Shown here one piece after another: positions 32,000-44,880 of a stretch of 64,000 nucleotides of DNA. A program made the translations under genes and the position numbers. The notes below the pieces were generated by a model that had not been told where the DNA came from, did no database searches, and saw nothing but the letters and a program-made list of their open reading frames with translations. Position 1 is the first letter of the stretch, and every line of letters begins with the position of its first letter. This DNA is from Dermacentor variabilis (lineage: Eukaryota > Arthropoda > Arachnida > Ixodida > Ixodidae). The DNA is taken from positions 204,036,127-204,100,126 of the forward strand of contig NC_134569.1 in the NCBI RefSeq assembly GCF_050947875.1. Direction: 5' to 3'.

Positions 32000-33470
32000 C
32001 AGAAAGCGTCTTATGTGATCTTCTTCCACGCTTACAGACGTCCCGGGTAAAACCACCGCTACTGTGGAACTCTTTATCGGGTCAGAGTAATGAACATGGA
32101 ACTGTCTATCGGCAAACTGTCTGAACCTGACGTCTCGGCTCACATGGACGGAGTCGTTCGATATGCGCTCTCAACTAACGAGCAGGCAACGAACTCCAAA
32201 TGAGTATTGTTGCTCGAAGCTTGCATGCAAGGTTGGCTCGCAAAGGACCAGCTACCGCAAGTTCTCAATCCGTTCTGGGCGGATCGTGGCAACATCACGG
32301 TTTACAAGCAGTTGCTTCTGAACGACTCCAGACAATTCCACGAACGCTGTGGAAAGAAAAGCTTCAAAAAGTCCATGAAGGGCATCAAGACATTGCCTTG
32401 ATGCCCTCCGTCTGGTGGCCAGGAATTAGCCTAAAAATTTCAACAACCGTAGCGAGCTGCCAAGCTTATGTCGCAGAGCGTACTCAATATTCCGAACCCA
32501 TGACCCCATCTGAAACAACGGAGCTCCAATAGGAGAAAATCGGTACTGATTTATTCGAGATGAAAGGAGCTGTCTATCTTGTTGTCGATTACCCCTCCAG
32601 CTATCCTGAGCTGGCCCTGCTAGATTGATAAACATCGTCAGAGATCGTCATCCACCACCTGAAAAGCATCTTCACCAGGCACGGGATCCCGGAAACAGTA
32701 ATATCAGACAATGAACCACAGTTCATCTCACTTGCGTTCATTCATTTTGCAAGAAACTACGGCTTCAAGCATGTCACAACTGGCCCTCGTTATCCACAAG
32801 CTAATGGGGAAGCTGAGCGCAGGATAAGGACTCTCAAAAGACTACTGAAGAAAGTGCAGGACCCCTACATTTCCTTGCTGAACGGTAGACCTCACCAGGC
32901 CCAACTGCTAACTCATTAGTGCAACGGCTAATGAGTCACCGCTTAGGCTCACGAGTGCCATGCATGCCACCCACAGTAAAGCCGTGATTAGCAAGCATTT
33001 CTTGGAAAAAGCAGCACGAAATATACAAACAAACAAAAGATGCACTTTGACAGACGTCATGCTGCGCGACCTCTTCCCAGTCTATTCGCAGGCAACTAAG
33101 TATGACTGAGACACAGAAGCGCCGAGGGCACAGTCCTTCCTCCTTCCTCGACACCAAGATCCCTCTCGTTCCAGACTTCCAGGAGAACCGTACGTAGCAA
33201 CAGACGCCATCTGTTCCTGCTCCCAAACGGCGAAGAAACCAGTCCCGTACAGGCCGAACAGCGTCAACAAAGCAGCCAGCCAACGGACACGACCGACAAC
33301 AAGGGCACCATGGCTAAAGAACCGTTCGATCCCCCCCTCCCCCCATGAGGCCCTTCCATCAAACGAAACTTCGAGACCAAAGAACGACCTGTTATGGGTG
33401 CGTCGTGCGAGCTACCAAAAAACTCGGTATCGACGGCTGATTTGTAAAGTTGTTTCATTTCTTGGCAAGC
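32000..33470 (+). pseudogene. Gypsy integrase remnant in unit B
   Basis: Same reading as in unit A: an open frame 32200-32532 ending at the shared TAG, then GTDLFEMKGAVYLVV, VISDNEPQF and GEAERRIRTLKR. Here the 20-bp segment missing from unit A is present (LLKKVQDPY follows the RTLKR motif), so unit B preserves the ancestral integrase better. The N-terminal half of pol is absent because the unit starts after RNase H. Confidence 0.85.
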
Positions 33471-34312
33471 ACACAGCTCTTGTAAAACGTGGAAGTTGTG
33501 GCGTCATCCTGATACGCACGGTGCGCGCCTGTGCCACAGACACGCGCTGAGTTAAGCGCTATGTTTTCATTTACTTTACACATTTCTCACAAAAGTCCTG
33601 ATCATTCTGGCTGTGTATATATTTCACGACGGTGCATTAAATAGGATCACTCTCGTTCATGATACGACGAGTGTCTGTCAGCATGTCTGGCACCGCCTTG
33701 CACGATGGTCGCTGCGCGCGCCCAGTCTGCGAAACCAAGTGTGGTCACTCGGCGACACATCGGCACTGTGTTTCGACGACGTACACACCGCTCTTTGTGG
33801 AAGGAGTGCATGTCACTCGCACCAGTCGCATGCTGGCATCAGCAGTCTCCAAATATATGATATCTTTAACGCAATCTTCTTCATTCAGTGCCGAGCCTCG
33901 ATGAGCCTGGCGAACAGTGGCAGTTTTAGAAAGCAGATACTACCACACACGATCAGTTTCAATGGCACGCTTCGAGACGTCGGAGGTCTACGTCGTGTAC
34001 GAAAACCGTGAGGGAGTGACGGCGTCTTCAATTATTTTTGTCGCAGTGAAGAACACGCGCGGCTGCCGCGGCAGAGGCCAGGCCGAAGCCTAGAAATGAA
34101 ACTCGCTTTCTAACTACATGCATTCGCACGCAGAGCGCTGCGGCTTCGTTTGTTGTGAGACAGGTGGCGATCACTATTTTGCAAACCGTCAATTGGTCAA
34201 GCGAGCAACTGACCCAGGGCGTGAAGACGCAAAGCCGTGAAGACGCAAAGCCTGGCAAAGTCTGGGCGACTGTACGGAAGAGGTCGCACGTTAAATCGAC
34301 ACTTCTGTGCCC

Positions 34313-34520
34313 ACCGCAGTAGCTCGATGACTATGACATTGCTTGAGGTCGCGGGTTCAATCTCCACTTGGCAGCCCCATTTTGACGGAAGCGAAATACA
34401 GAAACGCACGTGCACTTAGATTTAGGTGCACGTTAAAGGAGAACAATGTGTCAAAATTAGTCCACAGTCCGGATCATGGTTTTCGCACGTGCAGCCCCAT
34501 AATTCAATTAAAATTTACTA
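34313..34520 (+). mobile_element. tRNA-derived SINE in unit B
   Basis: Copy of the 28629 SINE with a single A in the head (CCACCGCAGTAG). Confidence 0.8.
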
Positions 34521-35084
34521 CTCCTGCTACGATGTGACGTGCCATGTGCTATGCCAATGAATACGCTCAACCCTCATGAAGTATGGCGCACAACAACGCC
34601 TCAAGCAAACACTTCCCCCTGTGTGTTCTGTGTACTACGCAGACAAACAGCAGCCATGTACGTAGGGTAACGTTTACCATCAACTCACCACTCTCCTATT
34701 GGACTAAACGCTGAGGCAATTATACATTTGCCGTCAAAGTGACCATTAAATTATCGTCAGTCAAATCACACAGCATAGAAAGCTTCGCTTAATCATTTCC
34801 CACAGTGCGTGGGATTCGCATATTTTTATCCCCTTACTCCTCCCCCCCCCCCGTGCAGGGTAGGCAACCGGAACTACCTGTGGTTAACCTGCCTGCCTTT
34901 TTATGCATACTTTCTGTCTTCTTTCTAACGCGTTTTCAGAGAAGTTTTCAACGCTTTTGGCTCATGTATGTAGACGAAACAAAATAGAGCGAAGAGTTCC
35001 ACTTATAAGATAAGAAGGAACAAAGGCGAGAGAATCCACCACTTTGCAACAAATGCCGCCCTGCTGGACTACCAAACCGCTTGC

Positions 35085-35198
35085 CATCATCATCACCATC
35101 ATCAGCCTATTTACGTCCACTACAGAACGAAGGCCTCTCTCAGCGATCTCCGATTACGTTAGCTGTGTCTTGCGCCAGCTGACTCCATGTATGCTATG
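35085..35198 (-). mobile_element. RTE 3'-end fragment (unit B)
   Basis: Same (CAT/CAC)n plus RTE tail as in unit A at 29401. Confidence 0.75.
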
Positions 35199-37682
35199 CC
35201 GATATTTCCAATATGTTCACTATGGCAATTACGAAGTTAACAACATCCTCTGCAGCAGCTAACGTTTTCTCAAGCATCTGGAGGCCTACATCGGGTGGTA
35301 CGCTTGTTACATCAGGCACGAAAAGATTTTCAATGCAAACAGATTCCAAATCAGAAGGATGAATGCACGTCATCGGATTATGGCTTACCATGAGAGCCCC
35401 GCGAACGTAATTTCTATTGAGCAGCACAAATATCGGTCTGGACGCAAAAGTTGACATTAACGGGGAATTAACGAAGAGACGACATTGCGTCTCGACACTA
35501 CAAGTTTCTGTAGGCCTAATTAGAGGAAAACAATATGGAGCGACAGTAGAAAAGAAAGCTGCATACATTTACTGTGTAGTCCATACACATTTTGTTAGCG
35601 AGGCTTAGTCACTGGACTTTCTTGACATTGATGGTCATGTGCTCGTCACTGAGGACAATGCCGTTATAGTGGACTTCACCGTTTAAGGCCTTGAAAAGGC
35701 AAGAGCGTGCCCAGTGATGTGCATCCGGGATGGCTGTCGACGCTATCATAAACGTAAAGTGACGCAAACGAATCATGCACGACAAGAACGCATGACAAAG
35801 ATATGAATTCACGGCGCAGCGTTGAGCAGCAAGGTGTGTACAGTTTTACAGCGAAGCTGTATACCTCTACCGTCCAAGGAAATTTCCGTGTCGTTGTAAG
35901 CAAAAAACTGCGAATACGTAGGCCCATACCGAAGTTAGTGCGATGCCTGGCGAACCCGCGGTGGAGGTGAAGCAAGCGTTAAGCACTCCCCATTCGTGGG
36001 CCGATCCCGAAGAAGGTGCAATGCCGGACCTACGTGGGCCGATCCCGAAGATAGTGCAATGTAGGGCCGACTCGCGGCGGAGGAGCAGTTCGCCATCAAG
36101 GGGGCCCACATACACGGCTTCGCTGGTCATCGTTCTTCACAAAGTGGGAGGGCGTTGAGTTTTTTTTTTTTTTCAGTAGCCGAAAGATTTGAAACGAACG
36201 TCACCCTTGGGCACCAAGCAACAAATCTGTCAAAGAAGCCAGAACAATTTGCTTCGGAGCCTTAGGCTTGTTTGTTTGGATGGTGTCGAGTCCGTCAAAC
36301 GCGATTATTGGCTTGCGTGATTACCAGCACCGCTGGGCGCTAGGCATGCCAAGCGGATGCATTGTAGTATACTATGAAATTGAGGGCCTTGGAACGCACT
36401 GGGCGTGCGCTTGCGCCTCCCCTCCCTCCCCCAGCTATGACCTGGCACAAAAAGAACCGGCCGTCATGCGGGCCGATTATCGCGTTTGAATCGCTGAGCG
36501 CCGCACATGGCAACAGCGTGGAGAACGGCGACTACTCAGCGCTCCAGACCACTGACAAACACTACATTCGCGCTCATCCCGCAGCGTGCGCATGCATGCC
36601 CGTAGCACTTAGTGCGCTAAGGACTTCGCCTACTCTCACAGTACAGTGACTTTGCCCGTTGAGCAAACTCCAGCGTGCTCTCCATGTAAAGCACGTGGTT
36701 TTACTCCCGCTGCAGAGCCACTGCTTCAATACGGGAAGGAACACTTTCGCCAGAGCAAGGCGAAGCTCGGCCGCCTTCAACGTCATGTGCAGGACCGTTT
36801 CCAGCGAGAAAGGCCGCCGGTAGGGAAGCGAGCGGCCCGTCGACACTGATAAGCCTGACCTCGACGCTATCTGCTTGGATATTGCAAGTGAAACAGCCTT
36901 CACCGGACTTGTAGAGCTATCGCTCGTTATGCAAAACAGCGTGTTTCGAGCGCTCCTCTTTAATACAAGACTCGCAGAGGAAGCACTGCTTTTTACCGAC
37001 CATATGGCCTGCGGTTCCCAAATACATCTTAGCTGTGTTTTTGGGAAGCAGACGCTTTTTCGTTAGCATCGCTGTCTCCTTTTTCTTTTTTTTTTTTGCT
37101 TCTCCGCCTTGGCGAAGACGGCACGTTGACTGTTTGGACAATAGCTAATGCATTAGAGGACCAGGAAACCATATCTTTCTTAAAAGGACGAGATACAGAA
37201 ACAGTACATCACATCTACCGCGCTGTAACAAAGATTTATCGGTACGCCTAAATGAAAATTACTTGGGCAGTATTTTTTCTAGCTGAGTAGGAAACTCGTA
37301 GAGTGGTAGAGCGCGTTGCAATTGCTTACCCATACTATGCCGTTGCATATATTAAGCGTGGTAACGTAACGCGGGCAACAAGAAAACGTAGGTACAGTCT
37401 TTTGTACAAGCCAAATTCACAGCGCTTTTCGTTCATAAAGAGTTGTTTTCTGTTGCCCGCCCGCGTTCACTAATAACATGTCCAACATGTTTCCCCACTG
37501 ACTGGTCCATGCTCTTAGGAAAAGTTTTAGCTTAAGAACTTCAGCAAGACGGAATACTGGGCAAGTTGGTATGCGTTCATTATTGCTAGTGCGTGAGCCA
37601 GCCGTCTTTACCGCTTGCAAGCAATGACCTTACTATTCTTGACTCTCGCTTCTCTGTGAGATAGATAATGTAGTTCAACCAT

Positions 37683-39150
37683 CAGAAAGCGTCTTATGTG
37701 ATCTTCTTCCACGCTTACAGACGTCCCGGGTAAAACCACCGCTACTGTGGAACTCTTTATCGGGTCAGAGTAATGAACATGGAACTGTCTATCGGCAAAC
37801 TGTCTGAACCTGACGTCTCGGCTCACATGGACGGAGTCGTTCGATATGCGCTCTCAACTAACGAGCAGGCAACGAACTCCAAATGAGTATTGTTGCTCGA
37901 AGCTTGCATGCAAGGTTGGCTCGCAAAGGACCAGCTACCGCAAGTTCTCAATCCGTTCTGGGCGGATCGTGGCAACATCACGGTTTACAAGCAGTTGCTT
38001 CTGAACGACTCCAGACAATTCCACGAACGCTGTGGAAAGAAAAGCTTCAAAAAGTCCATGAAGGGCATCAAGACATTGCCTTGATGCCCTCCGTCTGGTG
38101 GCCAGGAATTAGCCTAAAAATTTCAACAACCGTAGCGAGCTGCCAAGCTTATGTCGCAGAGCGTACTCAATATTCCGAACCCATGACCCCATCTGAAACA
38201 ACGGAGCTCCAATAGGAGAAAATCGGTACTGATTTATTCGAGATGAAAGGAGCTGTCTATCTTGTTGTCGATTACCCCTCCAGCTATCCTGAGCTGGCCC
38301 TGCTAGATTGATAAACATCGTCAGAGATCGTCATCCACCACCTGAAAAGCATCTTCACCAGGCACGGGATCCCGGAAACATTAATATCAGACTATGAACC
38401 ACAGTTCATCTCACTTGCGTTCATTCATTTTGCAAGAAACTACGGCTTCAAGCATGTCACAACTGGCCCTCGTTATCCACAAGCTAATGGGGAAGCTGAG
38501 CGCAGGATAAGGACTCTCAAAAGACTACTGAAGAAAGTGCAGGACCCCTACATTTCCTTGCTGAACGGTAGACCTCACCAGGCCCAACTGCTAACTCATT
38601 AGTGCAACGGCTAATGAGTCACCGCTTAGGCTCACGAGTGCCATGCATGCCACCCACAGTAAAGCCGTGATTAGCAAGCATTTCTTGGAAAAAGCAGCAC
38701 GAAATATACAAACAAACAAAAGATGCACTTTGACAGACGTCATGCTGCGCGACCTCTTCCCAGTCTATTCGCAGGCAACTAAGTATGACTGAGACACAGA
38801 AGCGCCGAGGGCACAGTCCTTCCTCCTTCCTCGACACCAAGATCCCTCTCGTTCCAGACTTCCAGGAGAACCGTACGTAGCAACAGACGCCATCTGTTCC
38901 TGCTCCCAAACGGCGAAGAAACCAGTCCCGTACAGGCCGAACAGCGTCAACAAAGCAGCCAGCCAACGGACACGACCGACAACAAGGGCACCATGGCTAA
39001 AGAACCGTTCGATCCCCCCCTCCCCCCATGAGGCCCTTCCATCAAACGAAACTTCGAGACCAAAGAACGACCTGTTATGGGTGCGTCGTGTGAGCTACCA
39101 AAAAACTCGGTATCGACGGCTGATTTGTAAAGTTGTTTCATTTCTTGGCA
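37683..39150 (+). pseudogene. Gypsy integrase remnant in unit C
   Basis: As in unit B, with the same early TAG ending the frame 37883-38215. The second catalytic block reads LISDYEPQF (VISDNEPQF in A and B): the Asp is kept but the next residue is changed. It is non-functional. Confidence 0.85.
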
Positions 39151-39995
39151 AGCACACAGCTCTTGTAAAACGTGGAAGTTGTGGCGTCATCCTGATACGC
39201 ACGGTGCGCGCCTGTGCCACAGACACGCGCTGAGTTAAGCGCTATGTTTTCATTTACTTTACACATTTCTCACAAAAGTCCTGATCATTCTGGCTGTGTA
39301 TATATTTCACGACGGTGCATTAAATAGGATCACTCTCGTTCATGATACGACGAGTGTCTGTCAGCATGTCTGGCACCGCCTTGCACGATGGTCGCTGCGC
39401 GCGCCCAGTCTGCGAAACCAAGTGTGGTCACTCGGCGACACATCGGCACTGTGTTTCGACGACGTACACACCGCTCTTTGTGGAAGGAGTGCATGTCACT
39501 CGCACCAGTCGCATGCTGGCATCAGCAGTCTCCAAATATATGATATCTTTAACGCAATCTTCTTCATTCAGTGCCGAGCCTCGATGAGCCTGGCGAACAG
39601 TGGCAGTTTTAGAAAGCAGATACTACCACACACGATCAGTTTCAATGGTACGCTTCGAGAAGTCGAAGGTCTACGTCGTGTACGAAAACGGTGAGGTAGT
39701 GACGGCGTCTTCAATTATTTTTGTCGCAGTGAAGAACACGCGCAGCTGCCGCGGCAGAGTCCAGTCAGAAGCCTAGAAATGAAACTCGCTTTCTAACCAC
39801 ACACATTCGTACGCAGACTGCTGCGGCTTCGTTTGTTGTGAGACAGGTGGCGATCACTATCTTGTAAACCGTCAATTGGTCAAGCGGACAACTGACCCAG
39901 GGCGTGAAGACGCAAAGCCGTGAAGATGCAAAGCCAGGCAAAGTCTGGGCGACTGTACGGAAGAGGTCGCACGTTAAATCGACACTTCTGTGCCC

Positions 39996-40203
39996 GCCGC
40001 AGTAGCTCGATGACTATGACATTGCTTGAGGTCGCGGGTTCAATCTCCACTTGGCAGCCCCATTTTGACGGAAGCGAAATACAGAAACGCACGTGCACTT
40101 AGATTTAGGTGCACGTTAAAGGAGAACAATGTGTCAAAATTAGTCCCCAGTCCGGATCATGGTTTTCGCACGTGCAGCCCCATAATTCAATTAAAATTTA
40201 CTA
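39996..40203 (+). mobile_element. tRNA-derived SINE in unit C
   Basis: Copy of the 28629 SINE with GCCGCAGTAGCTCGATG head and the same body. Confidence 0.8.
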
Positions 40204-40768
40204 CTCCTGCTACGATGTGACGTGCCATGTGCTATGCCAATGAATACGCTCAACCCTCATGAAGTATGGCGCACAACAACGCCTCAAGCAAACACTTCCC
40301 CGTGTGTGTTCTGTGTACTACGCAGACAAACAGCAGCCATGTACGTAGGGTAACGTTTACCATCAACTCACCACTCTCCTATTGGACTAAACGCTGAGGC
40401 AATTATACATTTGCCGTCAAAGTGACCATTAAATTATCGTCAGTCAAATCACACAGCATAGAAAGCTTCGCTTAATCATTTCCCACAGTGCGTGGGATTC
40501 GCATATTTTTATCCCCTTACTCCTCCCCCCCCCCCCGTGCAGGGTAGGCAACCGGAACTACCTGTGGTTAACCTGCCTGCCTTTTTATGCATACTTTCTG
40601 TCTTCTTTCTAACGCGTTTTCAGAGAAGTTTTCAACGCTTTTGGCTCATGTATGTAGACGAAACAAAATAGAGCGAAGAGTTCCACTTATAAGATAAGAA
40701 GGAACAAAGGCGAGAGAATCCACCACTTTGCAACAAATGCCGCCCTGCTGGACTACCAAACCGCTTGC

Positions 40769-40882
40769 CATCATCATCACCATCATCAGCCTATTTACGT
40801 CCACTACAGAACGAAGGCCTCTCTCAGCGATCTCCGATTACGTTAGCTGTGTCTTGCGCCAGCTGACTCCATGTATGCTATG
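40769..40882 (-). mobile_element. RTE 3'-end fragment (unit C)
   Basis: Same truncated RTE tail as in units A and B. Confidence 0.75.
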
Positions 40883-43368
40883 CCGATATTTCCAATATGT
40901 TCACTATGGCAATTACGAAGTTAACAACATCCTCTGCAGCAGCTAACGTTTTCTCAAGCATCTGGAGGCCTACATCGGGTGGTACGCTTGTTACATCAGG
41001 CACGAAAAGATTTTCAATGCAAACAGATTCCAAATCAGAAGGATGAATGCACGTCATCGGATTATGGCTTACCATGAGAGCCCCGCGAACGTAATTTCTA
41101 TTGAGCAGCACAAATATCGGTCTGGACGCAAAAGTTGACATTAACGGGGAATTAACGAAGAGACGACATTGCGTCTCGACACTACAAGTTTCTGTAGGCC
41201 TAATTAGAGGAAAACAATATGGAGCGACAGTAGAAAAGAAAGCTGCATACATTTACTGTGTAGTCCATACACATTTTGTTAGCGAGGCTTAGTCACTGGA
41301 CTTTCTTGACATTGATGGTCATGTGCTCGTCACTGAGGACAATGCCGTTATAGTGGACTTCACCGTTTAAGGCCTTGAAAAGGCAAGAGCGTGCCCAGTG
41401 ATGTGCATCCGGGATGGCTGTCGACGCTATCATAAACGTAAAGTGACGCAAACGAATCATGCACGACAAGAACGCATGACAAAGATATGAATTCACGGCG
41501 CAGCGTTGAGCAGCAAGGTGTGTACAGTTTTACAGCGAAGCTGTATACCTCTACCGTCCAAGGAAATTTCCGTGTCGTTGTAAGCAAAAAACTGCGAATA
41601 CGTAGGCCCATACCGAAGTTAGTGCGATGCCTGGCGAACCCGCGGTGGAGGTGAAGCAAGCGTTAAGCACTCCCCATTCGTGGGCCGATCCCGAAGAAGG
41701 TGCAATGCCGGACCTACGTGGGCCGATCCCGAAGATAGTGCAATGTAGGGCCGACTCGCGGCGGAGGAGCAGTTCGCCATCAAGGGGGCCCACATACACG
41801 GCTTCGCTGGTCATCGTTCTTCACAAAGTGGGAGGGCGTTGAGGTTTTTTTTTTTTTTCAGTAGCCGAAAGATTTGAAACGCACGTCACCCTTGGGCACC
41901 AAGCAACAAATCTGTCAAAGAAGCCAGAACAATTTGCTTCGGAGCCTTAGGCTTGTTTGTTTGGATGGTGTCGAGTCCGTCAAACGCGATTATTGGCTTG
42001 CGTGATTACCAGCACCGCTGGGCGCTAGGCATGCCAAGCGGATGCATTGTAGTATACTATGAAATTGAGGGCCTTGGAACGCACTGGGCGTGCGCTTGCG
42101 CCTCCCCTCCCTCCCCCAGCTATGACCTGGCACAAAAAGAACCGGCCGTCATGCGGGCCGATTATCGCGTTTGAATCGCTGAGCGCCGCACATGGCAACA
42201 GCGTGGAGAACGGCGACTACTCAGCGCTCCAGACCACTGACAAACACTACATTCGCGCTCATCCCGCAGCGTGCGCATGCATGCCCGTAGCACTTAGTGC
42301 GCTAAGGACTTCGCCTACTCTCACAGTACAGTGACTTTGCCCGTTGAGCAAACTCCAGCGTGCTCTCCATGTAAAGCACGTGGTTTTACTCCCGCTGCAG
42401 AGCCACTGCTTCAATACGGGAAGGAACACTTTCGCCAGAGCAAGGCGAAGCTCGGCCGCCTTCAACGTCATGTGCAGGACCGTTTCCAGCGAGAAAGGCC
42501 GCCGGTAGGGAAGCGAGCGGCGCGTCGACACCGATATGCCTGACCTCGACGCTATCTGCTTGGATATTGCATGTGAAATAGCCTTCACCGGACTTGTAGA
42601 GCTATCGCTCGTTATGAAAAACAGCGAGTTTCGAGCGCTCCTCTTTAATACAAGACTCGCAGAGGAAGCACTGCTTTTTACCGACCATATGGCCTGCGGT
42701 TCCCAAATACATCTTAGCTGTGTTTTTGGGAAGCAGACGCTTTTTCGTTAGCATCGCTGTCTCCTTTTTCTTTTTTTTTTTTTGCTTCTCCGCCTTGGCG
42801 AAGACGGCACGTTGACTGTTTGGACAATAGCTAATGCATTAGAGGACCAGGAAACCATATCTTTCTTAAAAGGACGAGATACAGAAACAGTACATCACAT
42901 CTACCGCGCTGTAACAAAGATTTATCGGTACGCCTAAATGAAAATTACTTGGGCAGTATTTTTTCTAGCTGAGTAGGAAACTCGTAGAGTGGTAGAGCGC
43001 GTTACAATTGCTTACCCATACTATGCCGTTGCATATATTAAGCGTGGTAACGTAACGCGGGCAACAAGAAAACGTAGGTACAGTCCTTTGTACAAGCCAA
43101 ATTCACAGCGCTTTTCGTTCATAAAGAGTTGTTTTCTGTTGCCCGCCCGCGTTCACTAATAACATGTCCAACATGTTTCCCCACTGACTGGTCCATGCTC
43201 TTAGGAAAAGTTTTAGCTTAAGAACTTCAGCAAGACGGAATACTGGGCAAGTTGGTATGCGTTCATTATTGCTAGTGCGTGAGCCAGCCGTCTTTACCGC
43301 TTGCAAGCAATGACCTTACTATTCTTGACTCTCGCTTCTCTGTGAGATAGATAATGTAGTTCAACCAT

Positions 43369-44108
43369 GGACAGCACGCAGGAACCTGCTACACATGTGT
43401 ATAGTATGCATTTGGTTTTTCTTGTCCCTTCTGTGTAAGCACACATAAGCATTTTACTGCGAATGAAAACTTGAGTTGCTAGTAGGCACATGTGTCGTCT
43501 CCCCTCCGCGTGTGTCTGCTTTCGTGCTACAAATAATGAACGTAACAACTTCATTTTGTGAATACAGGTTCAGAATATTGCACAACTTGATTCCACCCTG
43601 GAAACACGCGCACACGCAAATAAAGAAAGAATGGGCGTTGTTCAGTGTGCATGTTTCATTTTCTATGTCTGTGTCCGCGTCGCTTAAGCGCAATGCTTTC
43701 ATAGAATCATATTGTTTAAAGGGGCCCTGAAACACTCTTTAGAGCGTAGCTCTTAGGCGCCCGTTCCTGCGGCGAGCATTGGCGTAACCGAGTGAACAAT
43801 CATAGCGAAGGATGAGAGAGCGAACGCGGAGCGCAGCCGGGTACGAAACACGCGACATGGAAAGCGGTGGAGGAGCGTGCAGCGTAGCTATGAGGCGGAG
43901 AACAGAAGAGGAGGGTATGGCGTAAGCGGGATAAGAAAAGTGTAGTGCGGCGACGATCGCTACGAGATGGCGCCACAGCAGCTCGCATCGTCTGAGAGTT
44001 CCCACGGTGGCGGCTGCTGTGAATCGCGCCCACGCGTCACACACGCGCTGCCTCTCGTGTTCTCTAGATTAGCGAGGCAGTCGAACCATACTTCGCTCCG
44101 TTTGCAAC
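43369..44108. other. Unique flank and dispersed repeat, no gene
   Basis: The first 350 bp are unrecognised. From about 43718 (TTTAAAGGGGCCCTGAAACA, AGAGCGTAGCTCTTAGGCGC) the sequence looks like a dispersed GC-rich tick repeat. No coding frame is supported. Confidence 0.45.
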
Positions 44109-44880
44109 GTGCCGCACGAAACAGATTGTCTGCAGCAGCCAATACATCACGAAAGATTTCAATGCGACAACCGACAAGCGTGGCGGAAAGTAATTAGCTT
44201 TGCTAAGAATAAAAACAACGCGTTTAAGTTGCATATTGACCGAATGCGCATAGACTCTGAGACCTACATCTACCATGTCACAACTGATGCAGTTGTCATG
44301 GTCAATAGAAAGCTCCGGCCCAATACGCATGTGCGCAATCGCCATAAACCGAATCAAAGGCTTACTTCCTCATCCTTATCGTTTGCTAACATCCGTAGTA
44401 TTATGCCAAAGCGCGATCTTGTTTCTTCTTTTCTTGACGACTGCAATTCGGATGCTCTTGCTTTTTACCGAAACGTGGTTAAACCCTGGAATAACTGACA
44501 ACGAAATTTTCCCCGGTAACACAATTTACAACATATACGGGCACGGCCGTGATAAGAAAAGAGGGGGCGGTGTCATAATAGGGATTAAAAAGAATATCGC
44601 ATCTTGTTCAAACCCACACTAGCCTCGAAATCATTTGGGCGGCCTCCTCTGTATCAACCGTGAATGTACTGCTCGGTAAATGTTACCGTGCGCTGGACTC
44701 TGATTTTTTTCTTCCAAACTGCATTCCATGACAGTATTACTGAGGTAGTTGGTCTGTATCAGGCAGATATAGCGTATCTATTCGGAGATTTCAATCTTCC
44801 TTTAATCGACTGGGCAAATTTATCCTCATCGTACCATATGTGCACAAGCTTTATTTCCTTAACATTAGATTTTTAACCTA
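44109..44880 (+). pseudogene. CR1/Jockey-group ORF2, endonuclease domain
   Basis: The first frame contains RQAWRKVISFAKNKNNAFKL and LRIDSETYIYH-like text (MRIDSETYIYHVTTDAVVMV), then the endonuclease start LSFANIRSIMPKRDLVSSFL. A shift at about 44460 gives LLFTETWLNPGITDNEIFPG with the catalytic Glu. GGGVIIGIKKNIAS follows, and LFGDFNLPLIDWANLSSS near 44790-44820 is the GDFN box. The SDH-equivalent lies near 44975-44995. At least three frame changes and several stops are present. Confidence 0.8.

Larger units (their letters stand above)
32000..37682. repeat. Tandem 5.7-kb unit B
   Basis: Second head-to-tail copy, 5683 bp. Its left junction (TTCAACCAT|CAGAAAGCG) joins the unit end to a point inside the Gypsy RNase H/integrase interval. 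The same junction precedes unit C. Features at matching offsets: Gypsy integrase about 32000-33470, SINE 34313-34520, RTE tail about 35085-35198, open frames 35194-35568 and 35609-35812. The T run at about 36160 has 14 T (13 in unit A). Confidence 0.95.
37683..43368. repeat. Tandem 5.7-kb unit C
   Basis: Third copy, 5686 bp, nearly identical to B over most of its length. It has two patches with many substitutions, about 39649-39960 and 42510-42640. It ends at TTCAACCAT (43360-43368), after which the sequence is unique. Features at matching offsets: integrase 37683-39150, SINE 39996-40203, RTE tail about 40769-40882, frames 40878-41252 and 41293-41496. Confidence 0.95.

Noticed and set aside
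28629..40203. tRNA genes at 28629, 34313 and 39996
   Set aside because: Only the B-box half is tRNA-like, and the body and tail match the SINE at 9953-10182. The three copies are explained by the tandem units.
26339..43368. CRISPR or other prokaryotic repeat array
   Set aside because: The repeat unit is 5.7 kb with no spacers, and all recognisable content is eukaryotic retroelement sequence.
26339..43368. The triple repeat as a pure assembly error
   Set aside because: Not excluded, but the copies differ by private indels, homopolymer lengths and clustered substitutions, which simple duplication of one contig would not give. Read depth would decide.
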